Counted from the first letter of the stretch, positions 45,374 through 57,728 are shown. The stretch: DNA of 64,000 bases from Mixophyes australis (GCA_036250195.1 JAVHZZ010000011.1:58656919-58720918), one strand, 5' to 3'. The notes: a model not told the origin generated them from the letters alone. Program-made: numbers and translations.

Positions 45374-46242
45374 TGTTATTAAAGTAACTCTATAGTTTTC
45401 AAATAAGCATTGCCCAAGCGATTGTATTTTGTTTCTGAAGCACAAGCAATTTATTTAGCAAAAGCAATTTGATTAGCAGTTCAATAAATAAGTACAATAC
45501 AGTACAATATAGCCGATACATGATACCTATTAAAGATGTTACATTAAAACAGGAAAGTATGAAAACACTGAATACATTACATCTTCCTTAAAGGTTTCAT
45601 TCAGGTTCAATGACTGTAGCCATGCAGTCACATTTCCAGTTTCCAAAAGAAAGAGAGAGGACAAAAGCCAGCATGCTTGTATATACTTGTCCAGCTAACA
45701 CTTAGTAAGTTCTTCATTGGTCCGGGGGTTAATGGCATTCGAGTTCCTTGCAAGTTATAGGTCAGTTCATTTGATCCTTACAGAGGGTGAGGGGAACATC
45801 CCCCACCCTATTGTTCCCATGATTTGACTCTGAATGACCAGTTCAAACTGACCCACATAAAAGTATTTAAGAGCATTAATCTCATATTGCTTGTATCTTG
45901 CGATCGCTATTCCGTCCACACCTGGTTAATGCTGGTGAAATAAGCTTTAATATGAGACCAAACTCTTTATCTTTTAAAACACCTGAAACATAAAAACCTT
46001 TACTACAGTATTATATATAAATAAATATACAATCTAATACATTTTACTAATAAATGAATGTGGATTGGAACCTTTAATAAATATGAAATATATAAATAAC
46101 CAAATGTTGTAGTGCGAGTGTGTGCGTATTTTACCGCGTGATAGCGCCATGCCCCATGTAGCGTGGCATGCTGAGTGCAATCGCACGATAAAACAATATT
46201 AACCAATATACTTTTCGTTCATCCAATTATACGACTTCGACA
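45374..46242. repeat. Repeat family R, copy 2
   Basis: From TGTTATTAAAGTAAC to ATACGACTTCGACA it matches the repeat at 20938-21776. TG and CA ends of this copy would suit a solo LTR, but GATTA and GTTCT on either side do not form a target duplication. It may have inserted at the edge of PLE-2. Confidence 0.65.
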
Positions 46243-46492
46243 GTTCTACCCTTTGATAGTATAATAAACTATCATCTTAAAGATGTTATATGCAGGATCT
46301 CAGTACCACGTTTCATTGCCCTGTAATGTAAGTTCCCCTTGGTGTATGACCACGCTGTCTGTAGATCTAAACAAGTTATCATAAGAGAGAGTCTTAATCC
46401 TCAAAACAATTTTTTTTCTTTAGACCGTATACCTCTGGAGCTTGGAGATAACCTTTTTGTCTGCCTTTCAAGGGTACATTAAAACATGTAAT

Positions 46493-47940
46493 TGTCACTC
46501 ACCGGACCGTGAGTGCCTCTGCACTGGTGCGTGGCTCCCTAGCCTTCCTGCCAGCACCTGTCCTAAACTGCGGCCATCCGCCATCCTAATGGACTGCGCA
46601 TGCGCAGCTCCCAAGAACTCTTGTGACTGTTGCTTTTAATCCAAATTGGTTGATCAGGCAACTCCCTATTTAAGGCATCTGTGTGCATTACCTCATTGCC
46701 TGATCTTGGAGTCTCATTCCCTGTGAGTCTCTGAAGGTGTCCCCTGTGTTCTACTAGTGTCTTCAGTTTCCTGCTGATTCCTCGTGTTTCTCATCGCTGG
46801 TTTCCATACCCGCTACTATCTCCTGTGTACTACTAGTGTCTTCAGCTCCTGTGGATTCCCTGTGCTACTCATCGCTGGTTTCCATACCTGCTACAGTCTC
46901 CTGTTTCCTGCCTTTGTCCTCAGCTGGACTCTGATTACCGGATCTACTCACCTGTGGCTCCTACACTCGTCTCTGCCGTCCAGCGTCTCTGCAGTTCCTG
47001 CATCTCCCTGTGGACAGACTGTTCTACTGAATAGCGGTATGCCTATCTGTTATTGACTTTCCCCGTTTACTCTGCATATCCGCTAGGACAAGTTTCCACG
47101 CTCAGCAGCGGTATCCATACCCGCTATAGACTGTTATTGTTATGCTGCATACCTGTTTGGAATTAACCGTACTACTCAGTCGTTATATGCATAACTGTGA
47201 TTGACTATCCATTATTGGCCTGCATATCTGTGCTGAGCAAGTCTCTACCAAGCAGCGCCACACATACTGTTATATAGACTTTGTTGGATACGCTGCATAC
47301 CTTTTGGGATCAAGTTCCTCTGTGCTCTCAGTGTCTGCATCCTATTATCTTTGTATGCTTCCACTCATCTACACTTGTACACATCCTCACCTATTAAGCA
47401 GTGGTACAACTTGCTATACGCAGACCACTGACTTCCCCGCTACCTACCTGCACCTGGACAAGTCTTCTCACCATAAGCAGTGGTACAACTTGCTATATGC
47501 AGACCACTGATTTCCCCGCTACCTACCTGCACCTGGACCAGTCTTCTCACCATAAGCAGTGGTACAACTTGCTATACGCAGACCGCTGACTTCCCCGCTA
47601 CCTACCTGCACCTGGACAAGTCTCTTCACCATAAGCAGTGGTACAACTTGCTGTACGCAGACCACTGACTTCCCTGCACCTCCCTGCATCTTCTCGCGTC
47701 CATCCTGATCTCCGTGTTTAAATCTGCCTTTCCACTATATCAACTAGAGGCTGATTCATTGACCTAAGATTGCTGCAAGCCACTGACTTTCCTATTATTT
47801 ACTGGCATTCTCTCTCCATCTGCTGTGATATCTGTTCCGCTAGTCACCCCACTACCAGAGGACCGTTGTGTGAACTTCACGACTCTGGTAAGCCCAGTCA
47901 TCTGGTGAAATCCTGGGCAAGACTCCTAGTGCCCGTGACA
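46493..47940 (+). repeat. gypsy-2 5' LTR
   Basis: Starts TGTCACTCACCGG, ends CCCGTGACA. It includes an array of 79-bp units (47397-47675). The long open frames in the LTR have no counterpart domain. Internal sequence following the LTR begins GTAAGATCAGG; no classical TGG primer site abuts it. Confidence 0.95.
47397..47675 (+). repeat. 79-bp tandem repeats in gypsy-2 5' LTR
   Basis: Four copies of a unit with AGCAGTGGTACAACTTGC, then GCAGACCACTGACTTCCC, the last partial. The 3' LTR has the same four (53099-53372). Confidence 0.93.
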
Positions 47941-47953
47941 GTAAGATCAGGCC

Positions 47954-48887
47954 ATGACAGACCCTGGATCGGAACCAACAGCTAAAGAGATGCTGCAGTA
48001 TCTGGTCACCCGCATCGAACAACAAGATGTTCGCCAACAACAGTTGTTGCAATTTTGTCAGGCTTTAGCCTCCCAAGGAACCCTTGTGCAAAATGTAGCA
48101 GCAACCGTTGAGCTTCCAGTGTCTCCATCTCCTTCCCCAGTGCCATCCCAGGTGTTCATCGCTTCCACGCTACACCTGCCTACTCCTTCTAAATATGATG
48201 GAGATCCCAAAATCTGTAGGGGCTTTCTTAATCAATGCTCCGTTCATTTTGAACTTCAACCTCATAACTTCTCTACTCATCGTTCCAAAGTGGCCTACCT
48301 CATCTCTTTGTTTTGCGTACAGGCTCTCGCATGGGCCTCCCCTCTGTGGGAAAGAAATGACCCTCTATTACAAGATAGTGCTTTGTTTATTTCTACGTTT
48401 CTAAGTATTTTTGACAAACCTGGTCGTGTTATCTCTGCAGCTTCCAGTATCCTCCGACTACGCCAAGGATCTAAGACTGTGGCTCAGTATGTCATTCAAT
48501 TTCGGATACTTGCCTCTGAACTTCAGTGGAACACTGAGGCACTGATCGCCGCCTTCTGGCAGGGGCTTTCCGATAAAATTAAAGACGCACTGACCTCTCA
48601 AGAGTTACCCTCCTCCTTGGATGATTTGATTTCCCCTTTGCCATCGTGTAGACATGAGATTTCGTGAGAGAGATTCCGAGAGAATAACTTCCGGCAAAGC
48701 GCCTCTTCACTCAGTATCTCAAGTTCGTCATTCTCCACCTCCAGTAGAACCGCTGGAGCTAGGTCGCTCTAAACTAACATCTGAGGAGAGAGAACGAAGA
48801 GGGAAAAATAGACTCTGTATCTATTGCGCCGACTCTACTCACATGCTGAACTCATGTCCTAGGAAGTCGGGAAATGCCAGGCCCTAA
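47954..48887 (+). pseudogene. gypsy-2 Gag, one frameshift
   Basis: The ATG 13 bases after the LTR opens 237 codons with a capsid-like domain (YDGDPKICRGFLNQC, WERNDPLL, LRLRQGSKTVAQYVIQFRIL). At a run of four C (48633-48636) the frame is shifted by one extra base; after it the protein continues RFRERDSERITSG and ends with the zinc knuckle CIYCADSTHMLNSC (CX2CX4HX4C). Alignment with gypsy-1 Gag (DRRFKERKTEK) shows that the shift is a lesion and not a natural end. Confidence 0.88.
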
Positions 48888-48943
48888 CCAGTTCTGGAGA
48901 GGTAAGGTTAGGGTCCCTGGAGTCCTCTCCATGTTCTACGAAT

Positions 48944-50653
48944 GTGAAAGTTTGTGCTTTTGATGTCACCGTTTCCTTTGCTAAATCCTTTGTCTCTCAA
49001 GCACTTATAGATTCTGGAGCTGCTGGAAATTTTATCTCTAGTTCCCTAGTGAATCAATGGTCTCTACCAGTGATTTCCTTAAAGGTTCCTATTGCCGTTA
49101 CTGCTATTGATGGATCACGTATAATTAATGGTCTCATTACTCAAAGTACGTCTCCACTGACTCTTCAAATTGGAGCCTTACACCAAGAAAAAAATTCTTT
49201 ATTGATCCTTCCTGTTACTACCAGTCCCATCGTACTAGGCCTTCCATGGCTTCAACTTCATTCCCCTCAGATTGACTGGAAAACTCCTCAAGTCACTTCC
49301 TGGGGTCCCGAATGTCGTCATCGTTGTCTCTCTCAAGTTGTTCCACTCAAAATACAGCAGTCGTCCATTTCACCATGTCCACCAGGCCTCCCTCCTCAGT
49401 ATGCTTCATTTGCGGATGTGTTCGATAAGGTTCAGTCAGAACGCCTTCCTCCTCATCGGGCATGGGATTGTCCGATTGACTTACAACCTGGCAAGAGTCC
49501 TCCTAGGGGCCGTGTGTATCCACTTTCATTACCTGAGGCTCAAGCAACATCTGAGTACATTAAGGAGAACCTCCAGCGAGGATTTATCCGACCTTCTACC
49601 TCTCCCGCTGGAGCGGGGTTCTTTTTCGTAAAGAAGAAAGATGGATCATTACGCCCCTGTATAGATTTTCGTGGACTCAATGCCATTACCATCAAAAATC
49701 GGTACCCTATTCCGTTAATCACTGAACTTTTCGATCGCATTAAGGGAGCCCGGATCTTTACCAAGTTGGATCTTCGAGGTGCCTATAATTTAATCTGGAT
49801 CAAGTTCGGAGACGAATGGAAGACAGCTTTTAACACCAGGGATGGCCATTATGAATATCTTGTTATGCCCTTCGGGTTGTGTAACGCCCCCGCTGTCTTC
49901 CAGGGTTTCGTGAATGAGATCTTCCGGGACTTGCTGTATGTCTGGGTCGTCGTCTATCTGGACGACATATTAATTTTTTCCCAGGATCTGCCCACTCATC
50001 ATCAACAGGTGGCAGAGGTCCTCTCCAGACTCCGAAGAAATTCTTTATTTTGCAAACTAGAGAAATGTGCATTCGAGTTATCCCAGATTCCATTCCTGGG
50101 ATACATTGTGTCCGGAGTCGGTCTTAAGATGGATCCAGAAAAGGTGAACGCTGTATTACGTTGGCCCCAGCCAACTACTCTCCGAGCAATCCAACGCTTT
50201 TTAGGATTTGCGAATTATTACAGACGCTTCATTCAAGGATTTCCGTCCATTGTCTCTCCTATAGTGGCCCTGACCCGCAAGGGGGCTAACACTAAACTAT
50301 GGTCCTCAGAGGCCCTTCAAGCTTTTCAGTCTCTCAAAGAGTCCTTCTCTTCTGCTCCTGTTCTTCGACAGCCTGATGTGACGCTTCCCTTCTTCCTAGA
50401 GGTAGACGCCTCTAATGTTGGCTTAGGGGCCATATTATCCCAAAGATCGGAGCAACAAAAATTCCATCCTTGTGCCTTTTATTCCCGAGGTCTTCTACCC
50501 GCGGAGAGGAATTATACCATCGGGGACAAGGAGTTGTTGGCCATAAAAGCAGCATTAGAGGAATGGAGATATCTACTGGAGGGAGCTCGTAATCCCGTAA
50601 CTATTTTTACGGATCACAAAACCCGTCATATCTACAGTCAGCTCAATGTTTAA
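48944..50653 (+). pseudogene. gypsy-2 pol: protease, RT, RNase H start
   Basis: The frame contains the protease LIDSGAAGNFIS and ILGLPWLQLHSPQIDW-like second motif, RT with LPFGL-type MPFGLCNAPAVFQ and catalytic VVYLDDILIFS, and RNase H with FLEVDASNVGLGAIL and KELLAIKAALEEWR. It breaks off after TDHK because one base is missing in an A-run at 50618-50621; the rest of RNase H continues in another frame. The start is not a certain initiation site, since pol is probably made as a Gag-Pol fusion. Confidence 0.9.
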
Positions 50654-51735
50654 ATCCCCGTCAAGCAAGATGGTCTCTTTTCTTTTCCCGTTTTGAACTT
50701 ATTATAACCTTCAAACCTGCTGCCAAAAATAAAAAAGCAGACGCCCTGTCTCGGGCATTCCTGACGTACTCAGACGTTGAAGATGGTTCTAACCATTCTA
50801 TTTTAGATCCCAAGTGTGTGTCTCTGGCCACTTCGTCTACCAAGGTGCTACCATTTGGGAGAACCCTCGTGCCTCCATCTCTTAGGAGGAAAATATTGTC
50901 TTGGTTCCATTCCTCACGTTTTTCTGGACATTCGGGTGAACGCAAGACTTTAGAAATCCTTTCTCGAAGCTACTGGTGGCCCTCTATGAGGAAAGATGTC
51001 AAAGACTTTGTGGCCGCTTGTGAGCTGTGTTCCCAGTTTAAAACTCCCCGCAGAACACCAGCGGGATTACTACAACCACTACCCATTCCTTCCAAACCTT
51101 GGACCCATATTAGTATGGACTTTGTCACCGATCTTCCTCCAAGTAAAAAGTGTAATACCATCTGGGTAGTGGTGGATCGATTTTCGAAAATGGCACATTT
51201 CGTTCCTCTGACCGGTTTACCTTCTTCATCTACTCTGGCTGATCATTTCATCAAAGAGATTTTCCGAACCCATGGATGTCCTTCTGAGATTGTTTCGGAT
51301 AGGGGAGTGCAATTCGTTTCCAGATTCTGGCGAGCCCTTTGTAAGACATTGGGTATTCAGTTATCACTCTCATCTTCCTACCATCCTCAATCAAACGGAC
51401 AGACCGAGAGAGTCAATCAAGATCTTGAAACTTTCATTAGGATGTTCTCCTCAGCCAACCAAGACAACTGGGTAGATTTACTCCCATGGGCTGAATTCGC
51501 CCATAACAACATGTATCACGAGTCGTCTTCAATAAGTCCATTCTTTGTGGTTTACGGTCACCATCCGTCTTTCCCGGAATTCCCTAGCCCTCCCTCCCAC
51601 CCAAGTTCCTGCTGTGGAGACTGTTTGTCAGACATTCCAAAATATCTGGTCTCAGGTCAAAACCTGTTTAAAAAAAGACATCTGCCAGATACAAGTCCTT
51701 TGCTGATAAAAAGAGGCGGGCTATTCCACCACTAA
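50622..51735 (+). pseudogene. gypsy-2 pol: RNase H end and integrase
   Basis: After the shift at about 50620 the frame gives LNPRQARWSLFFSRFEL and KKADALSR (end of RNase H), then the integrase zinc finger (H at FHSSRFSGH, CELC), catalytic aspartates in MDFVTDLPP/SDRGVQFVS and glutamate in YHPQSNGQTERVNQ. Near 51585-51606, in a C-rich run, another one-base shift occurs; the genuine continuation (VPAVETVCQTFQNIW) lies in a second frame to about 51765. Confidence 0.9.
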
Positions 51736-51738
51736 AGA

Positions 51739-52193
51739 TTGGAGATCGTGTATGGCTTTCTACTAAAAAATATTCACTTGAAGGTTCCATCTATGAAGTT
51801 TGCTCCTCGTTTCATTGGTCCATATAGGATCATTCAAGTGATAAATCCAGTCTGCTTCAAACTTCTACTACCCAAGAACCTTCGTATCTCCAACGCCTTC
51901 CAAGTGTCATTACTCAAGCCTCTTATCATCAACCGTTTCTCTGTTCCTCCTTCAGCACCTCGGCCAGTTCAAGTTCATCAAGAGGAGGAGTTTGAGATCA
52001 CTCATATATTAGACTCAAAAATTTTGCGAGGGGTTCTTCGTTTCCTTGTGCACTGGAAGGGCTTTGGTCCAGAGGAGCGTTCCTGGATCCGGGCTGATGA
52101 TCTCAACTCCCCAGCTCGCCTGAAAAAATTCTATTCCCAGAATCCGGGCAAACCCGGCTCCTTGTGTTCTGTGCCCACCTTTAAAAGGGGGGG
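51739..52193 (+). pseudogene. gypsy-2 integrase C-terminal part and chromodomain
   Basis: An extra A in a six-A run (51765-51770) returns the reading to the integrase frame: LKVPSMKFAPRFIGPYRI, VSLLKPLI, then the chromodomain FEITHILDSKILRG, FLVHWKGFGPEERSW. It ends beside the polypurine tract at 52182-52196 (AAAAGGGGGGG), and an open frame runs on into the 3' LTR. Confidence 0.88.
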
Positions 52194-52196
52194 TAC

Positions 52197-53644
52197 TGTC
52201 ACTCACCGGACCGTGAGTGCCTCTGCGCTGGTGCGTGGCTCCCTAGCCTTCCTGCCAGCACCTGTCCTAAACAGCGGCCGTCCGCCATCCTAATGGACTG
52301 CGCATGCGCAGCTCCCAAGAACTCTTGTGACTGTTGCTTTTAATCCAAATTGGTTGATCAGGCAACTCCCTATTTAAGGCATCTGTGTGCATTACCTCAT
52401 TGCCTGATCTTGGAGTCTCATTCCCTGTGAGTCTCTGAAGGTGTCCCCTGTGTTCTACTAGTGTCTTCAGTTTCCTGCTGATTCCTCGTGTTTCTCATCG
52501 CTGGTTTCCATACCCGCTACTATCTCCTGTGTACTACTAGTGTCTTCAGTTCCTGTGGATTCCCTGTGCTACTCATCGCTGGTTTCCATACCTGCTACAG
52601 TCTCCTGTTTCCTGCCTTTGTCCTCAGCTGGACTCTGATTACCGGATCTACTCACCTGTGGCTCCTACACTCGTCTCTGCCGTCCAGCGTCTCTGCAGTT
52701 CCTGCATCTCCCTGTGGACAGACTGTTCTACTGAATAGCGGTATGCCTATCTGTTATCGACTTTCCCCGTTTACTCTGCATATCCGCTAGGACAAGTTTC
52801 CACGCTCAGCAGCGGTATCCATACCCGCTATAGACTGTTATTGTTATGCTGCATACCTGTTTGGAATTAACCATACTACTCAGTCGTTATATGCATAACT
52901 GTGATTGACTATCCATTATTGGCCTGCATATCTGTGCTGAGCAAGTCTCTACCAAGCAGCGCCACACATACCGTTATATAGACTTTGTTGGATACGCTGC
53001 ATACCTTTTGGGATCAAGTTCCTCTGTGCTCTCAGTGTCTGCATCCTATTATCTTTGTATGCTTCCACTCATCTACACTTGTACACATCCTCACCTATTA
53101 AGCAGTGGTACAACTTGCTATACCCAGACCACTGACTTCCCCGCTACCTACCTGCACCTGGACAAGTCTTCTCACCATAAGCAGTGGTACAACTTGCTAT
53201 ATGCAGACCACTGACTTCCCCGCTACCTACCTGCACCTGGACATGTCTTCTCACCATAAGCAGTGGAACAACTTGCTATACGCAGACCACTGACTTCCCC
53301 GCTACCTACCTGCACCTGGACAAGTCTCTTCACCATAAGCTGTGGTACAACTTGCTGTACGCAGACCACTGACTTCCCTGCACCTCCTTGTATCTACTCG
53401 CGTCCATCCTGATCTCCGTGTTCAAATCTGCCTTTCCACTATATCAGCTAGGGGCTGATTCATTGACCTAAGATTGCTGCAAGTCACTGACTTTCCTATT
53501 ATTTACTGGCATTCTCTCTCCATCTGCTGTGATATCTGTTCCGCTAGTCACCCCACTACCAGAGGACCGTTGTGTGAACTTCACGACTCTGGTAAGCCCA
53601 GTCATCTGGTGAAATCCTGGGCAAGACTCCTAGTGCCCGTGACA
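52197..53644 (+). repeat. gypsy-2 3' LTR
   Basis: Same length as the 5' LTR and differing by scattered single bases (for example 3 in the first 110 positions). It follows a polypurine tract and is bounded by the GTAAT duplication. Confidence 0.95.
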
Positions 53645-53649
53645 GTAAT

Positions 53650-54915
53650 ACATTATTTGTAGAGTACAATAGAACATATATCAACAATACAGAATACTTT
53701 ACTACAGTTCTTCAAGTTTAACAGGTTCATCCGTCCAACGCATGTCTAAGCTCAGAATACATTTAACACTTCATGTTCGTCAATAGCATAATCCTATGTC
53801 TATCAATAATGTCATATACAATCTCCTTCAGCTTGCGTTAATATACACACTTCTAATAATGTCATCAGTTCTTTTCATCAACACTTGTGGGTGGGCTATT
53901 GTCTGTTCATTCTTCCCAGTCTCCCAATACTCAGGTTTCTTTGTGCGTGAAATAGCGATCGGCTTGCAAAATATTGGGAGACTCCAGACTAAGGGACCTA
54001 AGTGTTGTACTTTTCCCCTAGTGACCTCCCACCCATAATTCGGGTATCTGAAGAATATTTAGTGGAAAGAGAACTAATTCTACTTGATATAATCACTGAG
54101 GCACGTGAGGGCACGCCCAGCACTATGTTTGGTCTAAAACCTTACCCACCCAAGAATGATAATCATTCTCAAGGATGCCTGCACAAGTCCGAATATTACT
54201 GGACTGGCATCGCTGGGTGTACCTCTTTTTTTAACTATGTGGTCAACGTACTTATGGACGTAATGCTACTCAGACAATAGCCCCTCGCACTTTCTCCAAG
54301 CTCCGAGGTTTCCAAATTTTCCTTTACCCCTGAATTGAATAGAGTAATTGACTGGACCGATTATGCTACTAACTTCTCCTTCATCCCCAATTCCTCAATA
54401 TCATTACTTGAACCAGCCTCTGTCACCTGTCAATAATCAAAAGAATTGACCGTCCTGAAAAGAGAATGTGATGAGAGAAACACAGAACAGGAAAACTACA
54501 ACTTCATGCTGGACAGCTGTCTTAGCCTTTGGCTCAGGTGCTACTAACTGCATTCGAGGCCTCCCAGAACAGATTCATGAGTACACTTGGACCCTTCTCT
54601 GGGTGTTGACTCCGCTGCAGGGGGTGAAATGGGCACCAGTGTGTCTCTGCTACCCTTGAAGTCGTGATGCTGGTAGCCTACACCTGGTACCTGTCTGTCA
54701 AATAACTTGAGCCTAGGAAATTACTGTTCCACAACTTACTCTCCCAGTCCAACATCCTGACAGTTAGTGTAACTTTTCAGGAAACAGTGTTTTGAACGTT
54801 CTCGGTTGCTGTCTCACTATTTACCTTTCCTCTCAAGGTCTAAACTAGTCTCTCATCCCAAGAGGGATCAAGAACATTTCAAAAGTCCACAGGTTAAGAG
54901 GCAGCCCAGGAGTTA
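53650..54915. other. No recognisable feature
   Basis: Several short plus-strand open frames (for example 53796-54280) lack any motif that I recognise. No repeat is shared with the rest of the window. An old insertion is possible. Confidence 0.4.
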
Positions 54916-55937
54916 TTATTATTATTATTAATATTTATTTATAAGGCGCCACAAGGCATCCGCAGCGCCGTACAGAGACAAACAAAATTACAATACAATG
55001 GGAGACAGCACAGTACAGTAAACACAGCAACTCAGTAAGCTCAATGCACAGCTAGAGAGGGCGGGGAAGGGGGAGGGAGGATCCGCAAACGACGGGGCCC
55101 AAGTAGGAGGGCGCGGAAGACAGGGAGACCCCCAGGGGGGAGGAGGGAGAGAGAGTGGACGTGGGGTGGAGGACCCTCGAGGAGGAGGGCTAAGTAGCTG
55201 GAGAGCAGAGTTAGAAGTGGTGGAAACAGGAGGAGAGATGGCCCTGCTCAGAGGAGCGTACAATCTAAGGGGAGGGGTGGACAGACAGAGAGACGCAGGG
55301 GAGAGAGGGAGAGTAGGGGGACGGAGGCAGAAGATAAGGTAGGAAGTTAAGTGGGAGACAGAAAGGCTTTAAGAAAAAGGTGGGTTTTTAAGGCCCGTTT
55401 GAAACTGGACAGATTAGGGGAAGTTCTGATGGAGGGAGGGATCTTGTTCCAGTGGAGGGGGGCAGCGCGGGCGAAGTCTTGGATACGCGCGTGGGAGGAG
55501 GTTATAAGGAGGGAAGAGAGGCGACGGTCAGAGGCAGAACGGAGAGGGCGGGATGGAGCATGAATAGAGAGGAGGGTGGAGATGTAGGGCGCAGTGGAGT
55601 TGGCGAGGGCCTTGTAGGTGAGTGTGAGGAGCTTAAAGAGGATTCTGAAGGGGAATGGGAGCCAGTGAAGGGCTAGGTAGAGGGGGGAGACAAAAGAGGA
55701 GCGGCGAGAGAGGAAAATAAGCCTAGCTGCAGCGTTAAGGACGGAACGAAGGGGATCGAGATGAGAGTGGGGCAGGCCAGTGAGGAGGAGGTTGCAGTAG
55801 TCCAGGCGGGAGATGATCAGAGAGTGGATAAGGCATTTGGTGGCATCTTGGGAGAGGAAGGGCCGGATGCGAGCGATGTTGCGCAGCTGGAAGCGGCAGG
55901 ATTTAGCAATAGAGAGGATGTGGGGGCCAAAGAGGAT
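54916..55937 (-). mobile_element. L2-like LINE, 5'-truncated
   Basis: The minus strand carries the end of a reverse transcriptase frame, a GC-rich 3' UTR with GATTGTACGCTCC, and the tail GCGCCTTATAAATAAATATT followed by (ATT/AAT)n at 54916-54950. This 3' structure is typical of L2-clade LINEs. The 5' end is cut at 55937, where 28S rRNA sequence begins in opposite orientation. Confidence 0.85.
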
Positions 55938-55940
55938 CAT
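55347..55940 (-). pseudogene. L2-like LINE RT C-terminal part
   Basis: The 197-codon open frame has SRLDYCNLLLTGLP, LNAAARLIF, PLYLALHWLPFPFRILFKLL and TYKALANSTAPYIS, ending with WNKIPPSIRTSPNLSSFKRALKTHLF. These are the conserved C-terminal segments that follow the RT in L2/CR1-group LINE ORF2 proteins. RT catalytic and endonuclease domains are missing by 5' truncation. The frame is undamaged, so the insertion is fairly recent. The apparent ATG spans the junction and is accidental. Confidence 0.85.
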
Positions 55941-56038
55941 TCGTAGACGACCTGATTCTGGGTCAGGGTTTCGTGCGTAGCAGAGCAGCTCCCTTGCTGC
56001 GATCTATTGAAAGTCATCCCTCGAGCCAAGCTTTTGTC
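55938..56038 (+). rRNA. 28S rRNA 3'-end fragment (pseudogene)
   Basis: The 101 bases from CATTCGTAGACGACCTG through GCAGAGCAGCTCCC and GCTGCGATCTATTGAAAGTC to CTTTTGTC agree, with about ten differences, with the terminal part of vertebrate 28S rRNA as I recall it, ending at the mature 3' end. It is an isolated fragment, not an rDNA unit. Sequence beyond 56038 (GACAGACCC...) might be external spacer, which I cannot verify. Confidence 0.85.
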
Positions 56039-56715
56039 GACAGACCCAAGGGGGGCAGAGAGAGAGGGCGGCCTCTCTCCCACCAGTGATACTGAATAGG
56101 AGTGATCTTGATAGTGGGGAAGGACTAGTGGCCAAAGCTATCAGTCCCTTCAGTCAAGTTTCAACCCTCATTCTATTCAACTAGTACCATTGCTTTATGT
56201 TCATACTGGTTTGTGGCTAATGAAAAATATGTAATTTGTTACCACTACTCATACATTATACATTTATTATCAATAACACGAATACCCCTATCACCTATTA
56301 TAACTCTAGGGCTATCACATTGACTAACAAAAGCTTTGAGTATGACACAGTAATACATTAGACACATTTCAATAAACCTTCACTGGTGTATATTTTATCG
56401 GTACACCAGTGTATATTTGAGAGTCCTGCAAGGTGGTAATTGGATGACGTGGATTTGTTTTACCTGGAGAAAAAAAACATCAGCAGGAGGGATATGGGAT
56501 GGCTCTATTGGTATCATCTTCCTGACATTTTCTTAATCCAGACAGGACATTGCCTTCCTACTAACTTGAGAAGAAATGTCTGGTGCACCCCAATATATTC
56601 TTACCAGCTTGCACATACCTTCTGTACCCTGCTGAGCCAGACCATGTGCTGCCTCCGCTAGGTCTGGAAGATACACTCTGGGAGCTACTGGTCTACCTTG
56701 TCCATCTCTCCAGGG
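56039..56715. other. No recognisable feature
   Basis: Begins with a purine-rich stretch after the 28S fragment, possibly rDNA spacer; the remainder has no assignable motif. Confidence 0.4.
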
Positions 56716-56838
56716 TCAGCCAGACTCCTATTTGGAAAAAGAAAAAGGGAGTAATCCGCACAGAGTTATGGATATGCCTCATATATCTATCTAGATCATT
56801 ATCATGATGAGGGGGTGCTCTTCCCATTAGATGAAACA

Positions 56839-57217
56839 TACAACAAAAAAAGGAAGAAGAAACAGAAATGGGGTTTAGGAGCACTCCTAATCCAAAATTA
56901 ATAAAATCAAAAATGTCTCGTATTACAGCCTCTAGCATGTGCTGATGATAGTTGGGAAACACTCAGATGAAAACCAATAGTTATAATACTAGGGTAATAA
57001 TTTTGTTGTACAGGGCAAATGCCTTTATTCGATTTGATAATAATATCTTAAAAACATATCTCAGTTGAGATTTGGACAAGACCTCTTAATGAACAAGTGA
57101 AATAAAAGAGAAAAACATTGTGAAAATAGTGCAAAAAATTTTAAAAACACTACCACAGAAGGAGGAGCCAGAAAATTAGCTAGAGTATGTGTTCATCTAT
57201 TATTAATTATCATGGTT
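56839..57217. repeat. PLE-3 left inverted repeat
   Basis: Matches the reverse complement of 61273-61650 with few changes, from TACAACAAAAAAAGGAAG to ATTATCATGGTT. Confidence 0.93.
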
Positions 57218-57728
57218 CAAAAAATCGTCAACCCCTAATATGAATATGAAAGGGGGATATTGACGGACCAAAAGACTTTCAAAAATGATATAGATATGAG
57301 ACCAGTTAATCCCTTAGTGGATATGATAAATAACTGATCATGGAACAAATACCCTGCTAAATAGATTATGGTTAGATATACTGGTGCAATATGTATATGC
57401 AAGTGATGGTACTTGCTATAAATATCTCCCTCAAACATCAGTATAGCAGTTATCCAATATAGCCTTGACAAATGGACTATTACTACCATTAGATATTAAT
57501 AATTGTATCTTTAATTCACCAGAGCGCTAATGATAACAAATGGTTGTTTACATATTTGTAATATATCATTAGTTCACTAGAGCGCTAATGATGACAAATG
57601 GTTGCTTGCAATCAGCAAATTTAAAAAATTGACCTGTTTATAAAAATTCTGAGGTATAAAGAATATAGGGCCCTTTAATAATATGTCCCATATTATACTA
57701 TCACTTTATTATTGTATATTTATTGATA

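Larger units (their letters stand above)
46493..53644 (+). mobile_element. Ty3/gypsy LTR retrotransposon gypsy-2 (chromodomain type)
   Basis: Two 1,448-bp LTRs (46493-47940, 52197-53644) flank gag, protease, RT, RNase H, integrase and chromodomain on the plus strand. The 5-bp duplication GTAAT stands at 46488-46492 and 53645-53649. The LTRs differ at only a few positions where compared, so the insertion is young. Yet gag and pol carry four single-base frameshifts as printed. Its LTR family is also present as two solo LTRs in the window. Confidence 0.95.

Noticed and set aside
46784..47056. Hydrophobic ORF in the gypsy-2 LTR (also at 52488-52790)
   Set aside because: Located in the LTR and duplicated only because the LTR is; no start context or domain.
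53796..54280. Possible retroviral env or other gene remnant
   Set aside because: Short open frames without recognisable motifs; I could not support any family.
55938..56038. R2-type rDNA-specific retrotransposon site
   Set aside because: R2 inserts further upstream in 28S; this fragment is the 3' terminus and the adjoining LINE is L2-like.
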